DNA from: CAZFJG01 sp964410915
GTDB taxonomy: Bacteria; Synergistota; Synergistia; Synergistales; JAFGMB01
NCBI GenBank assembly: GCA_964410915.1
Contig: CAYPIU010000061.1
Span: 1 to 7,985 of the forward strand
DNA: 7,985 bases
Reading direction: 5' to 3'
Both the position numbers and the translations under genes were made by a program. The first letter of the stretch is position 1; every line of letters starts with the position of its first letter. Shown here piece by piece: positions 1-4,368 of the stretch. The notes under the pieces are model-generated. The model searched no databases. It was not told the origin of the DNA and worked only from the letters and a program-made list of their open reading frames with translations.

Positions 1-56
1 TACGTGAAGGCGGACATACAGTCGGTGCAGGCGTCGTCACCGCAATAATAGAGTAG
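1..56 (+). CDS. tuf: Elongation factor Tu, C-terminal end (partial)
   Basis: Only the last 17 codons and the TAG stop (54-56) are present. They read in the frame starting at position 3 and encode REGGHTVGAGVVTAIIE. This is the highly conserved end of domain 3 of EF-Tu, the GTPase that carries aminoacyl-tRNA to the ribosome. The usual family ending is a near-identical REGGxTVGAGVVxxIxE, so the identification is firm despite the short stretch. A tuf copy directly upstream of rpmG, tRNA-Trp, secE and nusG is a common bacterial arrangement. No terminator is seen in the 23 bases before rpmG, so co-transcription with the downstream genes is likely. Confidence 0.93.
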   Translation, partial: REGGHTVGAGVVTAIIE

Positions 57-79
57 TTAACGGTCAGGAGTGAAATTTG

Positions 80-229
80 ATGGCAGATAACGTTGGATTG
101 CAGTGCACAGAGTGTAAGAGAAGGAATTACATTACCTCTGTTAACAAGAAAAATGTTAAAGGAAAGCTTGAACTGAATAAATATTGCAGTTCCTGCAAGA
201 AACATACCTTGCACAAAGAAACCAAGTAG
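80..229 (+). CDS. rpmG: 50S ribosomal protein L33, zinc-ribbon (C+) form
   Basis: This small 49-residue gene has the length and composition of L33, a basic protein of the large ribosomal subunit near the E site. It has two CxxC pairs, C9-x-x-C12 and C36-x-x-C39, so it is the zinc-binding (C+) form rather than the cysteine-free paralogue used under zinc limitation. The sequence between the pairs carries the family's RRNY-ITxxNKKN-type pattern. An AGGAG at 66-70 lies 9 bases before the ATG and fixes the start. The gene sits between tuf and tRNA-Trp, its normal position in many bacteria. Expression of a C+ form may depend on zinc status elsewhere in the genome, but no Zur-like operator is evident here. 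Confidence 0.95.
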   Translation: MADNVGLQCTECKRRNYITSVNKKNVKGKLELNKYCSSCKKHTLHKETK

Positions 230-250
230 TGTAGAATGTACCCTGCTCGC

Positions 251-326
251 AGGTCCGTGGCTCAATTGGCAGAGCACTGGTCTCCAAAACCGGGGGTTGC
301 AGGTTCGAGTCCTGCCGGGCCTGCCA
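251..326 (+). tRNA. trnW: tRNA-Trp, anticodon CCA
   Basis: The 76-base sequence folds as a complete tRNA. The 7-bp acceptor stem pairs 251-257 with 316-322, with one G-T pair. The anticodon stem pairs 277-281 with 289-293 and closes the loop CTCCAAA, with anticodon CCA at 284-286, which reads UGG (Trp). The T-arm contains GGTTCGAGTCC. The discriminator base is G323, as expected for bacterial tRNA-Trp, and the 3' CCA (324-326) is encoded in the DNA. The gene lies between rpmG and secE, a conserved location, and is probably processed out of the shared transcript. Confidence 0.97.
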
Positions 327-370
327 TAACAATTTTAAAGCATTTGGTGCTAGGATAGGAGGCCGAGGTT

Positions 371-550
371 TTGGGAAAAATCCTCAGCTTCATAAAAGAA
401 GCGAAAGCCGAACTAAAGCGTGTTACATGGCCAGGCCGTCAACAGGTCTGGTATTCTACTTTGATAGTAATTGCATTTACCCTGATAGTAGCGGCCTATC
501 TCGGATTAGTCGATTTAGCCCTTACAGGGGTATTTTCAAAGTTGATCTAA
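371..550 (+). CDS. secE: Preprotein translocase subunit SecE (single-membrane-span form)
   Basis: SecE stabilises SecY in the SecYEG protein-conducting channel of the inner membrane. The 59-residue product has the short single-span architecture. An amphipathic N-terminal helix carries the family motif KAELKRVTWP (residues 12-21). A hydrophobic span of about residues 28-47 follows, then a short tail. I chose the TTG at 371 because AGGAGG at 357-362 lies 8 bases upstream and no ATG or GTG gives a full-length product in this frame. Translation would still begin with methionine. The gene is followed by nusG, as in most bacteria. A 12-base palindrome (545-556) covers the stop codon and may simply be part of the spacer secondary structure. 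Confidence 0.95.
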   Translation: MGKILSFIKEAKAELKRVTWPGRQQVWYSTLIVIAFTLIVAAYLGLVDLALTGVFSKLI

Positions 551-577
551 TTAGATGTTCCCTGGAAGGGACACTAA
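551..577 (+). other. Imperfect stem-loop at the start of the secE-nusG spacer
   Basis: Just after the secE stop codon, TTAG (551-554) pairs with CTAA (574-577), TG (556-557) with CA (572-573), and TCCC (559-562) with GGGA (568-571). Single bases 555 and 558 bulge out and the loop is five bases (TGGAA). No T-tract follows, so it is not an intrinsic terminator. It may protect the upstream message or be a processing site. The pairing is visible in the sequence; any function is inference. Confidence 0.4.
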
Positions 578-582
578 TCTGC

Positions 583-625
583 GGGGAGGTGAGGGGACCG
601 CGAAAAGGGTCCCCTTTTGAGTATG
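583..625 (+). promoter_or_regulatory. nusG initiation region: SD and start codon split by a hairpin
   Basis: The only strong Shine-Dalgarno sequence upstream of nusG is GGGGAGGT (583-590), about 32 bases before the ATG at 623, which is too far to work linearly. Between them lies a perfect 7-bp GC-rich stem: GGGGACC (593-599) pairs with GGTCCCC (608-614) around an 8-base loop. Folding it leaves 2 + 8 unpaired bases between SD and ATG, a normal spacing. The stem is followed by TTTT, so a weak attenuator is an alternative. A weaker SD-like AAGGG (605-609) before the TTG at 617 is another possibility. Confidence 0.6.
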
Positions 626-1165
626 GAAACCAGTTCTGAACGTAGGTGGTATATCGTCCAGACTTATGCCGGTTATGAAAACCGCGTAAAGGCGAACCTT
701 GAACAGAGGATCGCTACAATGGGCATGGAAGACCAGATCTTCAATGTTCTTGTACCCATTGAAGAAAAGGTTTTTGTAAAGGATGGAAAGACAAAGAGGG
801 TTACCAGGAAACTCTACCCCAGCTATGTGCTGGTTGAGATGATTCTTGGTGATCAGTCCTGGTATGTGGTCCGCCATACTCCCGGAGTTACTGGTTTTGT
901 TGGAGCAGGTAATCATCCGATCCCTCTCAGTAACAAGGAAGTCAAGGAAGTAATGAACAAGATCGGACAGGATCATGCCAAACCAAAATATGAGATCAAT
1001 CTGAAACCCGGAGATATAGTCAAGGTCAAAAGCGGACCATTTGAAGGTCAGGTTGGTCCTGTAGCAGAGATCAATGCAGAAAAAGGCAAGATCAAGTTCT
1101 CAGTCACTGTGTTTGGCAGAGAGACCCTTGTTGAAACGGATTATATGGACCTCGAAAAACTGTAA
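623..1165 (+). CDS. nusG: Transcription termination/antitermination factor NusG
   Basis: NusG binds the RNA polymerase clamp and links it to Rho or to the leading ribosome. The 180-residue product has the standard two-domain layout. An N-terminal NGN domain (about residues 6-115) opens with RRWYIVQTYAGYE and includes KLYPSYVLVEM and VVRHTPGVTGFVG. A C-terminal KOW domain (about 125-180) contains GPFEG (138-142) and FGRET (164-168). The length matches ordinary bacterial NusG. I prefer the ATG at 623 because it gives the typical short N-terminus; an in-frame TTG at 617 would add two residues. An in-frame stop at 590-592 excludes anything longer. The unusual initiation region is described separately. 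rplK follows after an 80-base spacer, the canonical order. Confidence 0.96.
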   Translation: METSSERRWYIVQTYAGYENRVKANLEQRIATMGMEDQIFNVLVPIEEKVFVKDGKTKRVTRKLYPSYVLVEMILGDQSWYVVRHTPGVTGFVGAGNHPIPLSNKEVKEVMNKIGQDHAKPKYEINLKPGDIVKVKSGPFEGQVGPVAEINAEKGKIKFSVTVFGRETLVETDYMDLEKL

Positions 1166-1169
1166 AAGA

Positions 1170-1217
1170 GGCATCGGTCTGAAGGATCATGCCATTTAGA
1201 TACAAAAATGTTTTGTA
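1170..1217 (+). other. Two adjacent stem-loops in the nusG-rplK spacer
   Basis: The first stem-loop pairs GGCAT (1170-1174) with ATGCC (1189-1193) and GGTC (1176-1179) with GATC (1185-1188), with one bulged C at 1175 and a TGAAG loop. The second is a perfect AT-rich 7-bp stem, TACAAAA (1201-1207) with TTTTGTA (1211-1217), around a three-base loop. Neither is followed by a T-run, so they are not convincing terminators. In many bacteria this leader hosts the L1 autoregulatory site, but I see no match to the L1 rRNA site here; that match lies downstream of rplK instead. Function is unknown. Confidence 0.4.
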
Positions 1218-1245
1218 CATTTGTAATGAGAGGAGATAAAGGCTT

Positions 1246-1671
1246 ATGGCAAAAAAGATTATTGCTCAGATCAAGTTGCAGCTCCCTGCTGGCAAGGCTA
1301 CACCTGCTCCGCCTGTTGGACCTGCCCTTGGTCAGCATGGCGTTAACATTATGGAGTTCTGCAAGCAGTTCAACGCAAAGACCTCTGACCAGCCAGGCAT
1401 GATCATACCTGTTATTCTGACTGTATACGCCGACAGGAGTTTTACTTTTATAACAAAGACACCTCCTGCCAGTGTCCTTCTCAAGAAAGCAGCCGGTCTT
1501 GAAAGTGCTTCTGGAGAACCCAACAAAGTTAAAGTCGCCAAGGTAAAAAGGGACAAGGTACGTGAAATTGCAGAGATCAAAAAAGAAGATCTCAATGCAA
1601 ACGAAGTAGAGGCAGCAATGAAGATGATCGAAGGAACAGCACGTTCCATGGGTATAGAGATCATCGACTGA
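1246..1671 (+). CDS. rplK: 50S ribosomal protein L11
   Basis: L11 binds the GTPase-associated centre of 23S rRNA and contributes to factor-dependent GTP hydrolysis and to RelA activation. The 141-residue product is exactly the usual length. The N-terminal domain has the conserved KLQLPAGKATPAPPVGPALG segment, with the prolines that face thiopeptide antibiotics, followed by GVNIMEFCKQFN. The C-terminal rRNA-binding domain runs from about residue 73 and ends with the family pattern KEDLNANEVEAAMKMIEGTARSMGI. AGGAG at 1231-1235 lies 10 bases before the ATG. The gene heads the rplK-rplA pair, whose spacer carries an apparent L1-binding site. Confidence 0.98.
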   Translation: MAKKIIAQIKLQLPAGKATPAPPVGPALGQHGVNIMEFCKQFNAKTSDQPGMIIPVILTVYADRSFTFITKTPPASVLLKKAAGLESASGEPNKVKVAKVKRDKVREIAEIKKEDLNANEVEAAMKMIEGTARSMGIEIID

Positions 1672-1685
1672 TAAGTTTGAACATA

Positions 1686-1730
1686 CTGGTGGGAGGGTTT
1701 TTATAAGACCCGTATGAACCACAGGGAGGA
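1686..1730 (+). promoter_or_regulatory. Candidate L1-binding autoregulatory site overlapping the rplA SD
   Basis: The spacer contains GGTGGGAGGGTTT (1688-1700), nearly identical to GGUGGGAGGCUUU of the L1 stalk of E. coli 23S rRNA as I remember it. The returning strand has TGAACCAC (1715-1722), resembling the UGAA..CCACC side of the same rRNA element. The RNA can fold with GTGG (1689-1692) paired to CCAC (1719-1722), then a large asymmetric internal loop (GA against GTATGAA), then GGGTT (1695-1699) paired to GACCC with one G-T pair (1707-1711). The rplA SD GGGAGGA (1724-1730) abuts the outer stem, so bound L1 would block ribosome access. Repression by free L1 is established in E. coli, where the site precedes rplK. 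Confidence 0.65.
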
Positions 1731-1736
1731 AAAAAA

Positions 1737-2444
1737 ATGCCAAAAAGAAGTAAAAGATACCAGGAAACAGCCCAGAAAATTGATAAGACAAAACTTTACG
1801 GACTCAGGGAAGCAGTAGATCTTTTCAAGGACATCGCTACTGCAAAGTTCGATGAAAGTATCGAGCTTCATTTCAGGCTTGGAGTAAACCCGCGTCATGC
1901 CGATCAGCAGGTCAGAAGTACAGTAGTTCTGCCTCACGGAACAGGAATTACCAAGACAGTTCTTGTTATTACCCAGGGAGAAAAGATAAAGGAAGCAGAA
2001 GAAGCCGGAGCGGACTTTGTCGGTGGAGAGGATCTTGTCAAGAAGATCCAGGGCGGCTGGCTTGATTTCGATGCTGCCATAGCTACACCAGACATGATGA
2101 AGCTTGTGGGACGTCTCGGAAAAGTTCTTGGTCCAAGAGGACTTATGCCAAGCCCGAAAGCCGGTACTGTAACCTTTGATATTGCTGATTCCGTAAAAGA
2201 GGTAAAAGCTGGTAAGGTTGAATTCCGAGTTGATAAATTCGGTATTATTCATAACTCTGTAGGTAAGAAAAGTTTTTCCAATGACCAGCTTTATGAAAAC
2301 GTAAAGACTCTTTATGCGGCGATCCTTAAAGCCAAACCATCGGCGGTCAAAGGCACATACGTCAAGAGCATGTATCTCAGCCCGACCATGGGTTGCAGTA
2401 TAAAGATCGACGCAGCAGCTGCAGCGAAAGAGATCGCTGAGTAG
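1737..2444 (+). CDS. rplA: 50S ribosomal protein L1
   Basis: L1 binds the mobile L1 stalk of 23S rRNA and helps release deacylated tRNA from the E site. It is also the classic translational repressor of its own operon. The 235-residue product has the normal bacterial length. The family signature LGPRGLMPSPKAGTV lies at residues 131-145, and conserved flanks such as KFDESIELHFRLGVNPRHADQQVR and KIQGGWLDFDAAIATPDMM are present. The start is set by GGGAGGA (1724-1730) six bases before the ATG. It follows rplK by 65 bases, a spacer that holds the probable L1 target. Its stop at 2442-2444 opens a 177-base leader before rplJ. Confidence 0.98.
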   Translation: MPKRSKRYQETAQKIDKTKLYGLREAVDLFKDIATAKFDESIELHFRLGVNPRHADQQVRSTVVLPHGTGITKTVLVITQGEKIKEAEEAGADFVGGEDLVKKIQGGWLDFDAAIATPDMMKLVGRLGKVLGPRGLMPSPKAGTVTFDIADSVKEVKAGKVEFRVDKFGIIHNSVGKKSFSNDQLYENVKTLYAAILKAKPSAVKGTYVKSMYLSPTMGCSIKIDAAAAAKEIAE

Positions 2445-2490
2445 ATCTTTTATAAAACTTAAACTGAATATTAGTTACTCGGACTTAAGA

Positions 2491-2597
2491 CAGTGGGGGC
2501 GCGGATCGCGCTTAATTTTTCCCCACCGAGGTTTCGGGCTTTAGATTCTGTTCTTTACAAGGATAGATATTTCTCCCGGGCTTTGGTGGTCCGGGAG
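2491..2597 (+). promoter_or_regulatory. L10(L12)4-responsive leader with antiterminator option (rplJL leader)
   Basis: The 177-base rplA-rplJ spacer is highly structured. GTGGGG (2493-2498) pairs with CCCCAC (2521-2526), and inside it GCGCG (2499-2503) pairs with CGCGC (2507-2511), leaving a one-sided nine-base bulge (2512-2520). This asymmetric helix is what one expects of the L10-binding region. Downstream, TTCGGG (2533-2538) can pair with CCCGGG (2575-2580), the 5' arm of the terminator. CCACCGA (2523-2529) can also pair with TTGGTGG (2583-2589) in the terminator loop. These alternatives suggest transcription attenuation, as established for the Bacillus subtilis rplJL leader. I see no clear promoter here, so the leader is probably read from upstream. 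Confidence 0.65.
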
Positions 2598-2603
2598 TTT
2601 TTT
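2573..2603 (+). terminator. Intrinsic attenuator in the rplJ leader
   Basis: CTCCCGG (2573-2579) pairs perfectly with CCGGGAG (2591-2597) around an 11-base loop and is followed directly by six T residues (2598-2603). This is a textbook intrinsic terminator placed only about three bases before the SD of rplJ. It must be read through for rplJL expression, so it is most likely a regulated attenuator. An upstream segment can sequester its 5' arm. Confidence 0.8.
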
Positions 2604-2621
2604 ATGGAAGGAGGTGTCTTA

Positions 2622-3152
2622 ATGCCAGCCGGATATAAAATTGAAAAAGTAGCAGAGCTCAAAAAAAGTTTCAGCGAGTGCAAAGCTGTTTTTATCGGTG
2701 AATACAGGGGACTTTCAGTTCAGCAGATGACTGATATAAGGGCAAGTGTTCGAGAAGCAGGCGGAGAAATGAAAGTCGCCAAGAACAGACTTGCGCTGAT
2801 CGCTCTTAATGAAGAAGGCTATACAGTACCTGACGGACTTTCAAATGGTCCTAATGTCTATACTCTTGCCTATGAAGATCCAGTCGCTGTAGCAAAAGCT
2901 CTTAAGGAGTTCTCCAAGGTAAAGGCCAATAAGGCTTTCGTACTTAAAGGAGGCTTTCTTGGTACAAAAGCAATTACTGCCGACGAGATCCAGGCTCTTG
3001 CGGATCTTCCATCAAGAGATGAGCTCATCGCCCAGGTCGTGGGTACGATCGCTGCACCCCTCAGAGGACTTGTTACCGTTCTTTCAGGTACTCCCAGAGG
3101 TCTCGTTACATGTCTCAGTAAGATCAGGGATAATAAAGAGGATGCTGCATAA
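2622..3152 (+). CDS. rplJ: 50S ribosomal protein L10
   Basis: L10 anchors the L7/L12 dimers to the ribosomal stalk through its C-terminal helix, and as the L10(L12)4 complex it represses its own mRNA. The 176-residue product is within the family range. It starts MPAGYKIEKVAELKKSF, followed by EYRGLSVQQMTDIRASVREAG and KVAKNRLALIAL, all typical of the rRNA-binding N-terminal domain. The C-terminal part has PLRGLVTVLSGTPRGLV, the start of the L7/L12-binding helix, and an acidic end. I chose the ATG at 2622 because GGAAGGAGG (2607-2614) precedes it by about seven bases. An in-frame ATG at 2604 would put that SD inside the gene. rplL follows after 84 bases. Confidence 0.97.
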   Translation: MPAGYKIEKVAELKKSFSECKAVFIGEYRGLSVQQMTDIRASVREAGGEMKVAKNRLALIALNEEGYTVPDGLSNGPNVYTLAYEDPVAVAKALKEFSKVKANKAFVLKGGFLGTKAITADEIQALADLPSRDELIAQVVGTIAAPLRGLVTVLSGTPRGLVTCLSKIRDNKEDAA

Positions 3153-3236
3153 AGCTTGTGCATAGTTTTTTATAGCAGTTTTCTGAAATATGAATATCAA
3201 AATTGAAAGCAACTAATCCAAGGAGGACTAAAACAA

Positions 3237-3611
3237 ATGAATCGTGAAGAAATTATTAAAGCAATTGAAGAGATGAGCGTTCTCGAGCTTTCTGAGCTCG
3301 TAAAAGAACTTGAAGACAAATTCGGTGTTTCTGCAGCCGCACCAATGGCAGCCATGCCAGCTGCAGCAGCAGGCGGAGCAGTAGCAGAAGAAGAAGAGCA
3401 GACCGAGTTCGATGTAGTTTACAAGGCTGTAGGTTCAAACAAGATCGCTACCATCAAGATCATTCGTGAGATCACCGGACTTGGCCTCAAAGAAGCCAAA
3501 GAGCTTGCTGACAATCCTCCCAAACCACTTAAAGAGGGTGTCACCAAAGAGGAAGCCGAAGAGCTTAAGAAGAAACTCGAAGAAGTTGGAGCAGAAGTCG
3601 AAGTCAAGTAG
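3237..3611 (+). CDS. rplL: 50S ribosomal protein L7/L12
   Basis: L7/L12 is the multi-copy stalk protein that recruits and activates the translational GTPases. The 124-residue product has the three family parts: an N-terminal dimerisation and L10-binding helix pair (residues 1-34), an Ala/Gly/Met-rich hinge followed by acidic residues (about 35-57), and the globular C-terminal domain (about 58-124). The last contains VGSNKIATIKIIREITGLGL, the factor-binding helix, and ends EELKKKLEEVGAEVEVK. The segment LADNPPKPLKEG replaces the more usual ...GAPKPVKEG. AGGAGG at 3221-3226 lies 10 bases before the ATG. In most bacteria rpoB follows; here a strong terminator comes 38 bases after the stop and an unrelated operon starts. 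Confidence 0.98.
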   Translation: MNREEIIKAIEEMSVLELSELVKELEDKFGVSAAAPMAAMPAAAAGGAVAEEEEQTEFDVVYKAVGSNKIATIKIIREITGLGLKEAKELADNPPKPLKEGVTKEEAEELKKKLEEVGAEVEVK

Positions 3612-3649
3612 TAACTTCTCTCTGCCAGGCATCACTTATGTAATATTCG

Positions 3650-3682
3650 GGGCCGGCCCTATAGGGTATCGGCCCTTTTTTT
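3650..3682 (+). terminator. Intrinsic terminator after rplL
   Basis: GGGCCG (3650-3655) pairs with CGGCCC (3670-3675), and inside it CCC (3657-3659) pairs with GGG (3664-3666) around TATA. A run of seven T residues (3676-3682) follows directly. This ends the ribosomal-protein transcript. No readthrough structure is evident. Confidence 0.92.
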
Positions 3683-3683
3683 A

Positions 3684-3711
3684 TTGACTATCCCTTCATT
3701 CATAGTAGAAT
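3684..3711 (+). promoter_or_regulatory. Sigma70-type promoter of the first pilin/PilY1-like operon
   Basis: TTGACT (3684-3689) and TAGAAT (3706-3711) are separated by 16 bases, five of six matches to consensus in each box. The -35 box begins two bases after the T-tract of the rplL terminator, so the two signals abut. The predicted start near 3718 leaves a leader of about 70 bases before the pilin ATG. No other operator is recognisable. The rest of the 3612-3786 gap holds nothing else I can identify. Confidence 0.65.
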
Positions 3712-3786
3712 CTACATATAAATGTCTTTTTAACAGTTCAGAAGAGTAATATAGCAATTACCCCTTACTATGGAGGTGTTTTCTGC

Positions 3787-4368
3787 ATGCGCAGAAGAAA
3801 TGGTTTCAGCCTTGCTCTGGTGCTGATTGTGATGATATTACTCATCTTTTTAAGCGCAGTCATCATGGATATGACTACAAATTATTTCCATTCTTCCGAA
3901 TCAGTCATTACACGAAACCAGCTTTATAATGCAGCTGAAAGTGGCATACAGGGTGGAAAAGCCTGGCTTCTCTCCAACAGTTCAGATCTGAATGTTCTCT
4001 CTGACGATTTCCAACTGTCAGCCAGTAGCGATATTAGCGAACTTTACGTAAAAGTTTCTGGAAATCCATACTCTTATGGTATTACTCACGAAAGCATTGA
4101 TTCAGTAAATGTTTCTATCCTGCATTGTGACTATTCTGCCTCTGATCATATTGAAGGTCTTCCTCCCATTTATGCAGAATTCTTTTCAGAAGGGTCAACA
4201 GGTGTTATCAATGATGGTGAAGGTCAGTCCGGTTATATAAGTCCCCCGAGAAATATTCTTGGTGTTGGAAATGTCAGTGGTGGAAGAGTATTTGTTATAA
4301 CCTCTAAAGCAGTCGCCGGAGAGAGGGATCTTGAGATCGAAGCAATGGTGGTGATTCCCCGTGATTAA
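3787..4368 (+). CDS. PilX-like type IV minor pilin / pilin-like secretion protein
   Basis: The 193-residue product begins MRRRNGFSLALVLIVMILL, a short basic leader ending in G6, then F7 and a hydrophobic helix to about residue 30. This is the prepilin peptidase (class III) signal. Residues 49-53 read AAESG, the conserved AAEaG element that follows the helix in the PilX N-terminal domain family. The Glu at mature position 5 of major pilins is absent (Leu), as often in PilX-like proteins. The rest is Ser/Asp-rich and unrecognised, with a single Cys. The predicted role is a low-abundance subunit at the tip or priming complex of a type IV pilus. GGAGGTG (3772-3778) sets the start. It overlaps the PilY1-like gene by 8 bases, and a paralogue starts at 7831. 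Confidence 0.75.
   Translation: MRRRNGFSLALVLIVMILLIFLSAVIMDMTTNYFHSSESVITRNQLYNAAESGIQGGKAWLLSNSSDLNVLSDDFQLSASSDISELYVKVSGNPYSYGITHESIDSVNVSILHCDYSASDHIEGLPPIYAEFFSEGSTGVINDGEGQSGYISPPRNILGVGNVSGGRVFVITSKAVAGERDLEIEAMVVIPRD

Noticed and set aside
551..976. Long minus-strand open frame opposite nusG, and similar ones opposite rplK, rplA, rplL, the PilY1-like gene and nfi
   Set aside because: They lie fully opposite confidently identified genes, resemble no family I know and lack SD sequences. They are by-products of the coding strand's composition.
2448..2457. Palindrome TTTTATAAAA, with similar TTTTATAA strings at 1699-1706 and 6901-6909
   Set aside because: These are short, AT-rich and found in different contexts, and one is a probable -10 box. 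There are too few to argue for a shared operator.
2493..2621. N-terminal extension of rplJ from a GTG-like start at 2493 or an ATG at 2604
   Set aside because: The extension would translate through the L10 leader and attenuator and place the strong SD (2607-2614) inside the gene. The ATG at 2622 gives the family-typical N-terminus.
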